A stretch of 64,000 bases of DNA from Ancylostoma caninum (Eukaryota > Nematoda > Chromadorea > Rhabditida > Ancylostomatidae), in contig JBAJFG010000491.1 of NCBI GenBank assembly GCA_037903475.1, positions 552,354 to 616,353 of the forward strand, in the 5' to 3' direction. Each line of letters starts with the position of its first letter. Positions within the stretch are counted from its first letter, which is position 1. Under the pieces are notes generated by a model. That model was not told the DNA's origin and ran no database searches. It saw only the letters and a list, made by a program, of their open reading frames with translations. The translations under genes and the position numbers were made by a program. Positions 37,701 to 51,602 of the stretch are shown here, in pieces.

Positions 37701-40700
37701 CGATGGGAAAGTTATCACCGATGGTGGCATTTACAGGATCTCGCAATGCTCCGCCGTCACGATGATCCGTCCGTGTATCCAGCGTCCTGTCACCCTTCAA
37801 CATCCACAACTCAGTGTTGTTTATCAATAAGATTTCAATAGTATCGTCAGTGTTACTCATCTATTATTTGGCGATACATCAACTATTATTTCAAGCAGAA
37901 TGACAGTTGCAGACCAATTAAAGATAAGCACTATTACACTAGCAGTCCATCAGTATTACCACACCTTGGTGTATCGGCCGAGTCTCGCAGGACGCCCTTC
38001 CTCTGAAGCAGTTGGCCTTGATACAGATTCCCGACTCCTACCACGGGGATGCAATGCGATCGGATGAGGAAATGCAATAAATCTAAGAGGGTTTGTCTTA
38101 GAGGCTTTTGCGCGTGAGTGCTAACATGGAGACCGTGCATTCGCATTCAATGCTTTTCTTGTGACTCTACTAGTGGTCTAAGAGAATGCGCCTAGAATCT
38201 CTAGTTTTGTTCCAGATAGTTGCTCTATTCATTTATTCTCAACACTTGATGTGTATGGATTTATCTAATTGTTATCCATGAGTTTATTTAATTGCTATCT
38301 GCGCTCGAAGTACACCAAAAACCATGAACAGAACGGTGGTACCTGCAAAGTGTTTATTTTTTTTCACAGTTAGAGTTACTCAAAATTGTCTCGAACTGAG
38401 CAGCCGCCAACCTACTCTTGTTAATCTGACAGGCTTCAAGACTATCGAATGGCACCCTAAGTCCTTAGGAGTTCTCTATCATGCCTTCTGTCATCTACCC
38501 CACTCCATCACCTATTTTTTTCCTTTTATTTTTGCATTTATAGCCTTTTTTCCTTGCAATTGTCGCAGCCTCGGGTGTGACATACATTCGAGGGATTCTC
38601 CAAAGTACTTGTCCAAATCTTTTGTTGTCTGTCATGCAATGAGTGATTAGATGATAATAGTAGTAGTAGTAACAGATTCAAATTACACATCTATCGTTAG
38701 GTCACTGACCCAACAGAGCAAAGATGAATGTATAAGGCTAGTTTAACAAATTATGTTAATAGCAGAAAAGGAAACCTCGGGCAAATACTTTTGCGATGCG
38801 TTGGCCTGTACAACATAAAAAAAACTTTTTAAAAACATTGAATTGCGCTGCCGAAATAGAGCAGGACATGTGTTCAATACTATCATTCGAAATTAAGGAA
38901 AAAAATCAATGCTGCTGTATTTTGTGATGGAGATATGCAAAAAGGTGTCATTTTCAGAAGCATTCCAAATGCTCCAAATGCTACATACACCACGGCCGAA
39001 CTTGCACGATACGTTTCATCGCTCCGGTCCAATGGGAGTTCTCGTCATGGTTCGTCTCACTTCATGCGGAGGTATACTGTAGGTGACGTAGCAACATAAA
39101 TGCGCACGAATAAGTGTTTGCTGACAGTTTTTTTTTTTTCAATCTTTATAGGGATATGCACCTATCTTCCTCTCTTGCAGAGCTCTAGTGCCCCCAGGAA
39201 TCTTTTCGGATTCGCCTCCTGTCTACATCCATGCTTGTTATTAATCAATACGTTTTCAGCACCGACCGGTGGCTCATAATCATCCTTCTAGGTAATCTCA
39301 CTCTCTGTATTTCCACCCCATGTTCTAATTACGACATTGATTTGAATTGCTCTACGTTCCGCCTGCGCACGATACGATCCTTTACGTCATCTGATTAGAT
39401 TCTTCAGTATTTCTTCGCTTCTTGGTCTATTGGGTGTTCCTTTTCACCCCATTCAGAGACCAGCCACCGACAAGGAAAAGACACTCTAGGGGGAGAGAAG
39501 GCCCAAAAAAAAGGCTAGTTCCCTCTTCCACAGTTCATTGTCATATATGGCCTTATCGCACTACTGATGAGTTCCCGGGGAGGCCATATTCCTGTCTTGT
39601 TTTTATACAGTGGTAGAAACGAAACGAGAGCAAGACACCTTTTATTTTTCCTCTTACTATCTGTTAACTCCATTGATTCACTGGCGCTCTAGCTCCCCCC
39701 CCCCCCCCCCTCCTTTACCTGTTCTATCCCACCATATTCCACTTTGAGTCCAGAAAGTGCGAAGGGCGACAGGGACCCACTAAGCCGATATTTGGAACTT
39801 TGCCTCACTTACGGACCCACAGTGTTGGTGGCCACTTTTCTTCCATGTCATGACATCCAAATGATTCACACCTACAGACCACTACCCAGTTGTGTTTCCT
39901 ACTTCATATTTTGTTACTGAGCACTTTTCTCGCCTTCTATGTATAATTATTTTGTGTTTTCGTGCGTGGATAGTAAATCATCATCGCATGTACGTACAAA
40001 TTAGCGATACGTGACGGTGTTTCTTCTGAACCGATTTCATTTCGGACTTCCTGAGTTTAGAGAAGCATTTTTCACTTTCTTTGCTGAGCTGTAGTTTTCC
40101 AATTTTCTCAGAATTCAGCATTTGCTAGTGAGTTGACATATCTCTGGAAATCAAAATAACCAATTTGCAAGGAGAGAATTTTTCGCATTTATTCTCAAAG
40201 CAGTGATGCAATATTCAACTCGCAATTTTTGCTGTTCTCTGCTCCTAGATCCCCGTCCAAAAAATGGCAATATCATCGCGGTTATCGAATCATTCCCCCT
40301 ACAAAAAAAACTGTGTCTACATTCGGTACAATCCTTTTGTTAGTTCTCTGTAACAGTTAATCATTTCGAAGTGAATAAGGTGATTTGGATCGGTTAGCGT
40401 CAGGTATTTGAAAATTTATCAAAACTTAGTTATCGCACATGATTCATAAGCGTAAGATGCTCTATTAAAAACGCTCTTCCAGAAGAGCGTGTCACCAAAA
40501 AAAAAAACTGAACGCAAGGAAAAGGAAAGTGGTGCAATTTTATCTTTTCTCAAGATCAGACAGCAAACATATGGGTCACAAAAGGTGATCAAATAAAAAA
40601 CCTCCTTAAAATGTGCCGGGGGCCGTTTTTCTATGAGGGTTCATTGCTTCCCTCGTGAACGACAACTTTTATCCGTGCTCATTCACATCTGCTGTTTGGA

Positions 40701-42049
40701 AATTGTTGAAAAACCCACACCGTACTAGTCAAATAAGCTTCCAGCTCAATCTTTGATGTGCGGTCCTCTCAACTGGCAAAATTTGATCGTACAAGCCTGT
40801 TTAACTTCAATTACAGAAATGACATATGGGCACTTTTAGAATCATTGGGAATTTCTAGAGAACTTATTCTATGTTGAACCAAAAACGTGCCAACCACATG
40901 CCCTAGTTGAGATAGGCTTAGTGATCGAAAGCAGTGATAAAATGTAAAGTTGTATTGCTTCCATTCTCACGTGTGAATTACCCTGAAGTGCAGTTCTTTC
41001 GTTCCTTATCACTGTACTCTGATATCTACACTTTCGTATTCGCAGATGGAAATAGACAATTTCCGTTTGCGAATGGATGTGACTGACAAAACAATTATGC
41101 ACATCGACAAACTACGCTCATACTTGGTTTGCTCTTTGTCATAGACGCATAGCAAATGGGAAAAGCAGAAAAAACTAGTACTTTTACTTCCTAGCCAAGA
41201 TGACAATAATAATGAAGAGATGAGGAACCCATGCAGCCACACTGGCTTCCTCATTCTAATTTTCCTCGATGCAGTTTCTACTTTCATCGTTGTTCGTGTT
41301 CTAATATTGTTGAAGCGTTAGAATCTGTAGGAAATGCAGACCACAAAAGAAAACTACCGAATTTTACGCGTCATATCCATTTGCAATTAATGTTTCTCAA
41401 TTGACAGCACCATGTTAGCTTGATTTTTTTTTGCCATAAATCTCGACATCCCTGTTATTTGTATGTAAAAAGTCATTTCTTAAATTAGGAGCGGCATCGT
41501 GTTCCCATCGTGCATTTTGCGGTCGCGGTTCACGACTGTACAGCGTTACGCCTGGCAAACGAGCACAGTCAAGCTCTGCGATTGGTCACTTGCGTCGACC
41601 AGTTACGAAGCTTTGTCGCGCCGCCCTCTCCAGGAATAACTCTTCACACTCTCATTGGCCATTTCGAGGACATTGGCCATTTCGAGGACTAGGTGTCATT
41701 CTATGAGCTATTTCGAGCTTTTGACGTTTAGAGGTGATTTGATAAACAGCCATAGAACGGTATAATTAGTGGAGAGGGGTGGGGATTAGACCAACAAACT
41801 TAGGCATTGAAGAGAACTTGACTTTCAGAAAGATGTGTATGTAGTTTCATTCGGCCCCTATGGCGAAACATGTTAAACTGACCTTGTCTGCGATCTGCGA
41901 TCATGGGTAGTAGACATTATTACTACGTCCACTTCAAGAAGAGATCCTTCCTTGATGCTTTGCTTTTTGTTCTCTGCTCGGAAGCAAAATGCAACACGTC
42001 TGTGATCTATCATGCGTTCAGCGTTATATATGATCCGTTAGTTCAGAAA

Positions 42050-42235
42050 TTGCACCAGTGGACTTTGTCCGCAATTACGACTTTGTCCGTAAAACGCGTC
42101 TCGAAGGAAGTTCTATTAAATGGCAGTCGTGAAACATCAAAATGGAAGGAATCACACCACATACATATAAAAAAAATGTAAAAATTGAATCATTTGGCCA
42201 AAATCGCGATGAGGTCGTAATTGCGGCTAAAGTCG
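42050..42235. mobile_element. Diverged copy of the 230 bp MITE family (copy C)
   Basis: Contains GGACTTTGTCCGCAATTACG at the left and GTCGTAATTGCGGCTAAAGT at the right, and shares internal blocks (TGGCAGT, GAAACAT, GGAATCACACCACAT) in order with the copy at 57430-57659. The extreme ends are degraded. Confidence 0.6.
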
Positions 42236-42756
42236 TATATTAACTTCTTGCATTTTTTCGCTCTTGTTTCTCTTTGCATTTCTGTTCAGTCTGTCCTCCT
42301 TTTTGTCCATCGTGTACTTGCACAACATGCATAGCTCTATAATTGTATTCATAATCATAATTCATAATAATCTCGTCGACACAATTCTTCTGTTACCATT
42401 AATGGACACCAGTAACGATCTCTCAACACCTCAAGAAGCCATGTTCACCGAAAAAAAAAAGAAACACTAAATAACCGGGTTACGTCTTTACTTCGTAATA
42501 CATTGCACACACCAGGAACGACAGTTTTCTGGGGGCCGCCCCCTAGAAATTTCTTTTCTCTATCGAGGCAATATTCAAATCCTTAACTCTGGAATACGTC
42601 CGTATTATAAAACCTAAAAAAATGATTCTTCAAAGCGATGCATTACCCAATACGTCAGTATTCTCCTGTTTCTCGCCATCATTGGTCGAAAAAAAATCGG
42701 TGAAGTGACACAAAACTCGATAATAGCGTTATGAAGATTAGTTAAGCAATCTTCCG

Positions 42757-45700
42757 ATGGAAAACACGCGCTATCCTCCCGTGATCGCGTTACCCTTCAA
42801 GGTATTTTATCTTCTCATTTCTACCATCGGAATTCTTGGAAATTCAGCTATTGTATACGTTACGTTCCGGGCCAGGTAATTTTTGTATGATCAAATAGGC
42901 GGCTATATCTAACGGAAAGGTTACCACCTTGTATGTCATTTCAGGAACAGTAAGCTACGCAAAGCATGCAACATATTAATCTCTCTAGTCTCAGCTGGCG
43001 ATATTCTTCATCATATTGGCCAGTACCTCATGATTGCCACCCACGACTTGTGAGTTACATTTTTTTTTTTGCAAATGCAGCAAGCGTCGATGAAAATGAT
43101 TTTTTGGTGGACTTGAGGGGATGCAGCGCCAGCGCGCCGCACCAGATGTGATCGCCACCATACAGAGAATTATACTCTTTTTTTCATGACAGTTTTTCAT
43201 CACATCTAATGGTTGCTCCGTTCTTTGAGAGCTTCATCGTCATCCTTGAGTCTACTAGATTCATGATGCGTCTTTCCGTTTGGAAATAGCTATCGCATGT
43301 CGAGTTGTAGTTTCAAATAGCGCAGCGCCCTAACCTAAACAATATCAAAAGGGAAGTGATACGAATATAAGACTGTAAGGAAATATCCACAAAGGTGGCG
43401 CCTGTGGTGGAAATACCATTTTTAAATGAACACAGCAGCAAAGAGTAAGCAGGCTAAGAACAACAGAAACAGAACAGAAATCTAGTAGATAGTAGCAAGA
43501 TGACGAAATGCTTAAAAAATGAAAAAAATGAAATAGAGTGAAATATTTCCTCTCTGGAAATAAATGTAATTAACATGATTTGACACACATAGTTTAATGA
43601 TGAATGATGAATTTTTTTCACTTAAAAAAGAGGAGTTAGCTGATGAAGGATCCCGAGTATGAGCTGCATAGTAAGGAGTGAGAGTTCATTTTTAGGAGCG
43701 TAACCCACTTGGTCACAAATGAAGACTGTGCTCTGCTTCAGTTTCTTCCCATTTTCGGAATATGTTTCTCCTCTTTTCTTCTCCTCAACGTCGCTGTCGA
43801 CAGACTAGCTGCAATGTGGATGTTCTAGTGAGTGCAATCAGGCGAAATACCTATTTTCCTCTTGTTCTCATGTATTCCAACACAGCTTTACTGTTTTATT
43901 ACAGCAGGAAATTCGAATATCATCACAAACTCTATCTCTCAGTTCAAATATTGCCAGCTACTCTATTCGCAACTACGATTTCTTCCGTTACACTTGCTCA
44001 GAAGAGCTCTGATGAGTGAGTTTTTGGAATCAAATGCGTCTAGTTCAAACGCAGCTTTAGCAAAAAACATCTTAAGAATAATGTCATGTTTCATAATGGA
44101 AGGTTTCCATACTCCCCATTACAGTGTACTCGCCTAAAATAGAAGGGAAACAAAGCCTAGGATTCTAAAAAGATTTTTCATCCCAGTTTCAAATGCCTTG
44201 AGAATACACTTCGAAAAGAAAAGTTTCAAGTTTTTGATATATCATTAGATTACACATAATGATTTCAAAGTTTCAGTCAATTTCATCTTATGTGTTTTAT
44301 CCTGAATGGGTAGGGATAGTTATAACGAACGCATCGGCAGAATAGGATTGGTTTGTAAAGTTATTAGAAGGCAATATTCACGGTGCGTTGCCTGGTAATG
44401 CTGCCAAGAATAAGTACTCACCCTGAAAAACTACATAAATCTGGTAGGAACACAACTATGATTTCCAAAAGAGTGCATGGAATGAACGGATTAGTTTAGT
44501 CTTCTTTACACTTACTTTTACGCCTGCTTTCCTTACTGACGAGAACAGAGGGGGTGGGTGGGGGGGGGGAACACATCTATTTTTTTCCGCATAAGGGGTC
44601 ATTGTTTAAAACGAAGAATTGAATTTTTTTATATTTTAATAGTTTATTAGAAATGATGGCACACATTCACCCAAAAATTTGATGCTATAGAATGGTACAA
44701 AATCGGCTTATATGTATCACATGTGAGAGTATGAAACGTGAACTATGTTAAGTAGTAACGTTAATTATGAGTTAGATCAGGCTGGATCTTGGTACAGGCA
44801 CCTTGTTGTGTTGTAAATAATCTTCAGCTCTTCAACATCGTATACAGAGTGGTCATTAAGTACGTATTACGGATCCATATACATACACAACTGACATTAT
44901 ATGTATTATAACGACTGAATTACAGATCCAGTTTATTAAACGTAAAAAATTGGATCAAGCTATCGAACAGTGACTGAAAATTTTCTGGGGTGGTAGTAAT
45001 TTGGCCGAAAGTGCCATCTTCATCTGAGGTGTAAGGCCCGATTAAGTGCCAATTAACTGCCAATCATGACTTTTAGAAACGTGCTGTTCTCGATGTGGTA
45101 TAACCAATAGTTAAGCTTGAGTTGAAAACTGGCACCTAAGCTGGAGCGAATGTCGAGCTTTCATCGACATCTCGAGCCCAAGATCGCATGACGCTGACGC
45201 AGCTCTAAGCCCGGGCTTGTCAATAATTGGTCAGCGTGTGTGAAAGAGCGCGCAGTAAAGTGAGACGCATCACTACCCACACTACATTCTTGATAGGAAA
45301 CCATTAATCACACACAGATTGTTGGCAATGGCCCAGTGGTCAAGAGACTTGTTCATGGTAAAGTCGGTCGATAGTTCGACTCCGCTGCAATGGCGCAGCT
45401 TTGCAGACGATTGTCCATGTGCTTTCTGTGTAGAAGACGGCTTCATTCATTCCAGCTAGTTTCCTGATAGCGGCTGCAACCATCAAGCTAGAGGATTCTA
45501 CTTCACCAGTGATTGGTGAGAAATTCTTCATATGCTCACGAAATGCAGTATTGGCGTGCGGTGGGTGGTATAGTGGTTAAGAGGTTTGATCGCAGTGAGG
45601 TCGGTCAGTGGATCGACACCTCAGCAATGCGAGGTCTTTGAAAATGACTTTTTGGATGCTTTGGACGAGTAACTAAGTTGCAATCGCTTTCTTTGTCAAA

Positions 45701-47868
45701 CTAACAGCTGAGCGTTAAATCACCCATCATTTAGTCACTAATAAGCACAGGTCGAAGCTTGGATCCTTAAACGATTTCTTCACGACTGGCTTTTCGTAGC
45801 ACTGCTAACTGGAAAGTCAAGTGTGGGGCAGTTAGGGTGTACTCTAATCCCTTGTTGACTTCAAGCGTGGTCTCAGTTCTGTTTGCAACGGCTGAGAAGG
45901 AGGAGTATTCACAATCCTACTTGACAGCCGGTTTAGGAGGCTTGATAACTATCTTTTGGCAGGCTCACCACAGAATCGCATGGATAAAGTGCGAAATGCA
46001 CGAAAATTCACACATTTCCCAGAAATCCGTAACCGACCTCATGTTGTAGGTGTCAATTCCTTGCGCGGATAGGTTCATCTACCATGGCGCAGTGGAATGG
46101 TTGCATAGTTCTACGTAGATGCTAGGGGGTTCAATTTTCACGGCGTCCAGGTGTTTTGCAACGTCTCACTCACGAGCTGTAGTTTACGGCTGACAGCATC
46201 CACTGTCAAAACAGGTGCAGTGTGGTGCAGAGGTAGTGCTGCCCATTCATAGGCATTTGGTCGAGTGATCGGTTCCCTTCAAGGCCAGTGTTTTGTATTA
46301 GACATTCCATGTGACATGTGGCAATTAGGTAAAAATTTCCTCCCCGTTGACAATCGTAAGTCCCGCTTAGCTGTTGTCTGAAGTTGTACATTAACTGCCA
46401 ACTTCGGTCGAATTACTACCACCCCTGATAATTCACGAATAATCATTTCATTTTGTGAAACGTTTGCCATTTTGCAACACGCTATATTTGACTCCCTATA
46501 GATTTAGGCAAATATTCTGCATTGTGACCCGTGCTATGCATAGAGAACTCGATCGTATTTGTTTCTTTATAATTAATATCGTTAGTATATTAATTATAAT
46601 GTGTTATGTAGTATTCCTTATCCTTATTAGAAAATCAGGAATAGGTGAGTGTTTTCTCCAGAATAAACGTTTTTTCCCAAGTTTCTTCAGAAGGAGTGGA
46701 AAATTCCTCATCTTCTCTACAGAACGAATAAGCAATAGTCAAGAAAATCATAACAGAACATTCTGGAGAACACGGATTGAATTTTCTTGTTTTTTCCCAG
46801 ACTGAAGGTAGCATCTAATCAAACAGTAAGATTATTATAGGCAATGGAATTTCAAACTGTAAAGCCCAAACTTGTTGCCAGTTTTTTTTTTCGCCGGATC
46901 GCTGCAAGTATGAGCTGGGCAACGCTGCTCAGCTGCTGTGCCCCTCTAGCAAGGCCCTAGAATGCAGACGAGGGAGAATTATTACGGCCATGACTATCAC
47001 AATCTTAAACAAAAGTCATATGTAGAGCAACAGTCACCAGCTTCTTTCAGCAACGGAAACTAGTACAGTAACATTGCTCACTGTTCGGTTTCGAAAAACT
47101 TCATTTTTGACTTCAGCTGATAGAAGTATTCGCAACGTATGTCGATCTGTACTGCTTGTTAGCGTAACCGTCGCTTTCGGATGGTTTGGAACGAGCGCGA
47201 TCGTTGTCGCGTATTACTTCTTGCGGATAGACGTCACAACCGAGAAAATGGAGCTCATAGCAGGATTGTTCGTGAATACTGCGTGCGCTTCAAATTTTTT
47301 CTTCTATTATTTTGTTAGGTACAAAGTCATATGCAAATAAACTTTTGCTTTCCCCTTATTTTCAGATAAAGATTAATTAAGTTGAAATATGTTTAAGCAG
47401 CGACTACCGGCATGCTTTCAATGAACATTTTCGTCTCGACATCATCATGAGAACAACTAGAAGAAAATTTGTGAAGTATATCTCTCCTCGAAAAGGTGAG
47501 AAGTTCTAAGCTTTTGGCTATTGTCACCGGCAATCATTATTGAAAATGTTTTAATACGCAAAGTTAAATTAAAGCTAGTGCAATAGGTACAGCCATATGG
47601 TAAAAAGGAAGGCTATCAAGCGCCACAAGGAAAGCACATTTTCCTTTTTCAATTTCCTTTCCATATGACTGCCGTTCTTGCATAGGTTTGGTCTTCCCTG
47701 ATCTATAGCACTTCTACAAAACCACCACCATTGTTGGGCACCAAACTATTCCGCCTATACTTACTATTTTTATAAATATCGCACCAAAACAAACACCTTT
47801 CAGGTCTTGTCACAGTTTCAACGATGTCGGCGAAGAAGCAAACTAGACCGGTGGTTTCTACTCTCTAA
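42757..47868 (+). CDS. SRSX-type serpentine chemoreceptor, complete (8 exons, 322 aa)
   Basis: Seven-transmembrane G-protein-coupled receptor of a nematode-specific family, expected in the cilia or plasma membrane of sensory cells; the ligand is unknown. Exons: 42757-42875, 42945-43049, 43696-43827, 43905-44015, 46508-46644, 47117-47318, 47398-47495, 47804-47868. Phases agree at every junction and the total is 969 nt. TM1 carries GILGNSAIVYVTF; TM2 starts at LRKACNILISL with an Asp (SAGD); TM3 ends in the DRL motif at residues 110-112, the DRY equivalent; TM4 is LYLSVQILPATLFATTIS; TM5 is RICFFIINIVSILIIMCYVV; TM6 holds VAFGWFGTS; TM7 has GLFVNTACASNFFFYYF followed by SSDYRHAF, a typical SRSX ending. 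The start is the first ATG in frame before TM1. The fourth intron (44016-46507) holds a terminal-inverted-repeat element. Family assignment is strong; orthology is not assigned. Confidence 0.9.
44985..46428. mobile_element. 1.4 kb terminal-inverted-repeat element with tRNA-like segments
   Basis: GGGGTGGTAGTAATT at 44987-45001 faces its perfect inverse at 46411-46425, with weaker pairing further in (TTGGCCGAA against TTCGGTCGAA). Between them are several A-box/B-box-like stretches: CCCAGTGGTCAAGAG with AGTTCGACTCC (45330-45392), GGTATAGTGGTTAAGAGG (45566-45583), and GGCGCAGTGGAATGG (46085-46099). No transposase frame is seen. It sits in the fourth SRSX intron. Confidence 0.55.
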
Positions 47869-49897
47869 GGAATGTTCATTCGAACCTGTGGAGGGTTAGT
47901 GTATAGATACCAAAACAACAGAAATCAAGAACCTTTAAACAATCGTCAGCAAGTGTCAGTACTGCCATCTTCTATCGTTGCTAAATGCATGCGTTCATAT
48001 ATGTAAAGTTCGCTTGCATTCTCCTCACGAATTTCGTAAATTGAACACTTGTTATCTCCCTCTAGGGAACAGCTGTTTGCCGAGCTCACATATTCATGAA
48101 GTCACGTTAACACAAATGGTAGAATCAAATGCTATTAATAGCTATTCCTGAACATTGCATTATCCATATAGCGATCACTTCTTGAATAATAAAGCCTGCG
48201 AGTAAATCGGGTGGCGGTCAAGACGCACGCCGCGACGCGACCGCGCCGCACGCGTACGCTTTCAAGTTCGGGTTGTTTCTTCAAATTCTAAGCACTAAAC
48301 GACATCGGTGGCCACCTTCTCAAGTTTGTGGGTTCCGATAACACTGATCTGTCCCACTCAAGCTCGGAAAAGTTGTCCATATCCACGCAGACCTGCTCGT
48401 ACTTTCGGAGGCTGCAACCGCGACGCGCACATGAATCGACCAATCACAGACCAGCAGCGTGCCTCTTGTCACGCAGCCGAGTAAATCTTGTGCAAAGACA
48501 CGCATTTGTATTACCTGAATACTCTGCCTTTCAAATTTCTTCTAATAAATGTTTATTTTCCTGTTGTAAGAAACATCACTGGACTCATATCTAATCACGC
48601 TATGAAAGCTTACCAACAGCTGTGATGGGTACTGAAAAATAGAGGACTTCCCAAACTTCCACTCCACAAGTTATTCAACACATTCGAAAATTAGAAGGAG
48701 TGATAAAGTTTCTTAAGGATGGATCAGCACGTCTTTTATCCTCACAAACTATTCTCATTCTTGAGAGAAACACTGACCCTTGCACCAACTTATTTTAAAA
48801 AATGAAGTACGAAAATATCTTGGCTATCTGAAGCCTTATTATATACAACTATAGAATCATTCAAAAGTGAAGGTACGTAAATGGTCACATCACAAGGAAA
48901 GGTTTTTAATGGCCAGCATAATTCTGAAGGAAAACTGTTGATGGAAGATACTACACAGTAGTGTTGCATGGAATAAAAGCGGCTACTCTATAGCAGCATT
49001 AGGGGATGTTCAAGAAAAAATCAAACGTTTCCCTACTAAGAATAGGATGCACCCGCTTATTCAACTGCTGTCGTTCACCACTAATGAATATGCCGGCTTA
49101 CCCGCTATTTCATCTGCGTTATCGGCCTTTCCGGTAGATCCGATCATTTAAACTATGTACATATATAAGCAGCAGCTAACCTGGTGCATCGAAAGAAGAT
49201 CGCACGGCGCCAAAAAATGCTGCCAGACTGCATTGTGAAAAAGGCTGTGTTTTTACCCGGAAACGATGTAAGGATTTAAAAACTTGATCTTCGTTCATGG
49301 AGGGAAGAATAATGGAAGAGAATAGGCTCAATATATCATTAATTTCAATGTATGCAGTTAGAGGAATCACAGCAGAAAAGCTCAAACAATGGCATCATTC
49401 TGGTTGTTATCGTCTAAACGGGGTTTGGAGAGGTGATTCCCCAGATTTGTCGTAATTTACTGAAATCAAACGCACTCAAGCTCCGCCCCATGCACTAGTA
49501 GCATCAGTTCATGAGCTTTTATACTACAATAACTCGTACCTTTTCTCATATTTTCGGTCGCGACACCCACTGAAACATCATTAGCGTTCACAGACACCTC
49601 GCCTTGTTCCGGCACTTTCACTTATCACCTTTCACCTGGACAGGTTCGGCTAGCGCATTTCGAATAGCCATCGCTGCATCCGCTATTTGCGATATCATAT
49701 CAGCTATGGCTGTGATAATCCCGTCAAAATGCGGAAATTCGCCGGCAATTTCAGGTAAGCATCCAGGATGGAGCTGGATCGCGAGCGGCTGACCCCTTTA
49801 TGGGCGGAAAAACCAGCGAACTGGATAAAAAGGGTGGCGATCGCTCTGATAGGCGCGATATCAGCTATATTCCAATATCGGCTGAGCGTGGATAACG
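47869..49897. other. Intergenic, no gene supported
   Basis: Holds the SRSX 3' flank and the promoter or 5' UTR of the secreted PAN-like gene. A GC-rich patch with CG-rich runs lies near 48215-48265, and another GC-rich patch begins near 49600. TTTCAG at 49749-49754 could serve as a trans-splice acceptor for the downstream gene, but this is a guess. Confidence 0.4.
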
Positions 49898-50572
49898 ATG
49901 TCGCTTCGATTGTTCGCCTGTTCAGTGCTATTATTGGCCTGTGGTTCTGTGCTTGGCAGGCAGAGTGGGTTAATCTTGGGTAACTTTTGACCTGAAGATT
50001 AAATAACCTCACCTCCTCGCTTTAGATCATTTTGGTGACCCCTGCTACCTCTGTAGATGTTTTGTTTACTACACTGACCGTGATGTAGCCGTTCCTACTA
50101 GACCATATGCCATGGCCGCCGATGGCTATGATACCACGGAAGACCGATGCCTGGCCACTTGCAGGCGCGACGAGGTAAGCAGTAACCACTAATCGTGACA
50201 TTTTTTTTGTTGACTGTTAATTTTGACATCACAGAGGTGCTATGCCGCTGTCTACGGCATGATTGGTGGACGAAAAGTGTTCACATGCGAGTTCTATGAA
50301 AAAATCGACTCAAGGAAATCGCCTGTCTATTCACCATTCGTCAATATTTACATCAAGAGGGCCTCTTGCCCTTTGAAAGGTAAAGTAAAACCCTAGTAAG
50401 AGATCCACAGCGTTTTCGCCAAAAAAGGTTAGAGTTATTGCAATCTTCCAATTTTCTGCTTTCAGACGACCACTTCGAATCTGTACTGATGATCGAAGCA
50501 GATGACTCTTCCATAAAACGACGGGTGAAGCATGAGAAGCAGGCACACAGGAGGAATCCCTTCGAGGGTTAG
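49898..50572 (+). CDS. Small secreted cysteine-rich PAN/apple-like protein, complete (4 exons, 160 aa)
   Basis: Exons 49898-49979, 50026-50174, 50235-50379 and 50466-50572 join in phase (483 nt). The start at 49898 gives a textbook signal peptide, MSLRLFACSVLLLACGSVLG, so the product is probably secreted. The mature part has CYLCRCFVYY, then EDRCLATCRRDERCYAAVYG, FTCEFYEKI and KRASCP. This cysteine spacing and the C..C...C..A order resemble a single PAN/apple module, a fold used for protein or carbohydrate binding in nematode cuticle and secreted proteins. The tail (KRRVKHEKQAHRRNPFEG) is basic. A longer frame (49768-49983) overlaps the first exon in another reading frame but does not join the second exon without a stop. 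Introns are 46-86 bases. The exact ligand is unknown. Confidence 0.8.
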
Positions 50573-51602
50573 GAAACCCACCTAAATGATCTCTTAATAA
50601 GTGATGTGATGAGAAGAGCTTTCAATGAACAATTTTTAAAAGGACATGTGACCGTGACACAATCCCGATATCGATCCAGACGTGGCTAGGTTAATTGACA
50701 CGATCATTCATCCATTAGCGTGGTGATCATCAACAGCCTTCCAGCACTTCTTGTGTTCATGTGCGGGTAGAAGTGATTATTCCTTGGTGACAACTTTGGA
50801 AAGGGCAGGTAGTAAGTGCGCACGTACACGCGCAGCTTGCGAACTTTATCCAGAATCCTAGTGTTCTTAGTACAACTGTAACACTTGTTCTGAATAGAGC
50901 TATCAGAATAAAAATATGTAGAAACTCCATAATTCTAAAGAGTCCAAACACAAAACTTTATACCATTTCATTGTGAGTGAAATATTCTAATTTAGAAAAT
51001 CGAGCCAATCCCACAGATTTTTAGATGTTATCCGAGATCTGTATTGATGCGCCCGTATAGTTACACTTAGAATTACAGCTTCGGCAGTAGTGACGGTTGC
51101 AATAGTATTTTTCTTTGTCATTTACTATTTTCGGTTCCTAAAGGACCGAGAAAGCTCGCGAAATCTTAATTTCTTCCAAATCTGATGAAAATGACAACTG
51201 TATGCGAGCTTATCATGCCTAGAAAACGAGGTTTACAGCTAAATCTTATGCAAAGAATTTCCAGTGAGAACTCCCTTCAAAACAGCAATTTATATCAGGT
51301 GTTAACACAAATCCTTGCGTTTTTTTTTCAAATACAGTTTTCTCCAACTTTTTAAAACCTTTTGAGGATGTGTCATATACGATTCGAAAGCTCTAATCTT
51401 CCTCTACAACAATATATAACGTCATCTGAAACGAAAGTTTGCTCGAAATTTACGCCTGCGAAATCGTGCAATGAATCAATGAAAAACAGCACAATCGACA
51501 GCTACCTAATCTGGCATTCAGTTTAGGCTCGAAATGTCGTCGAAGCCGCCTGACGACCTGTGCTAAATATGAATGAGGCGTTTTTCTTGAAATGATCAAT
51601 TA

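Larger units (their letters stand above)
36523..42756. other. Intergenic, no gene supported
   Basis: Separates the divergently transcribed cyclase and SRSX genes, so it should hold both promoters, but no element is recognisable by eye. It contains a 50-base tandem duplication (37593-37700), long poly-C and poly-A runs (for example near 39693 and 40495), a short repeat at 41655-41690 and a MITE copy near 42050-42235. No open frame shows family motifs. Confidence 0.45.

Noticed and set aside
45330..45392. Possible tRNA gene
   Set aside because: A-box and B-box-like words are present, but no cloverleaf with an acceptor stem and anticodon arm can be drawn; it is better explained as a SINE-like relic.
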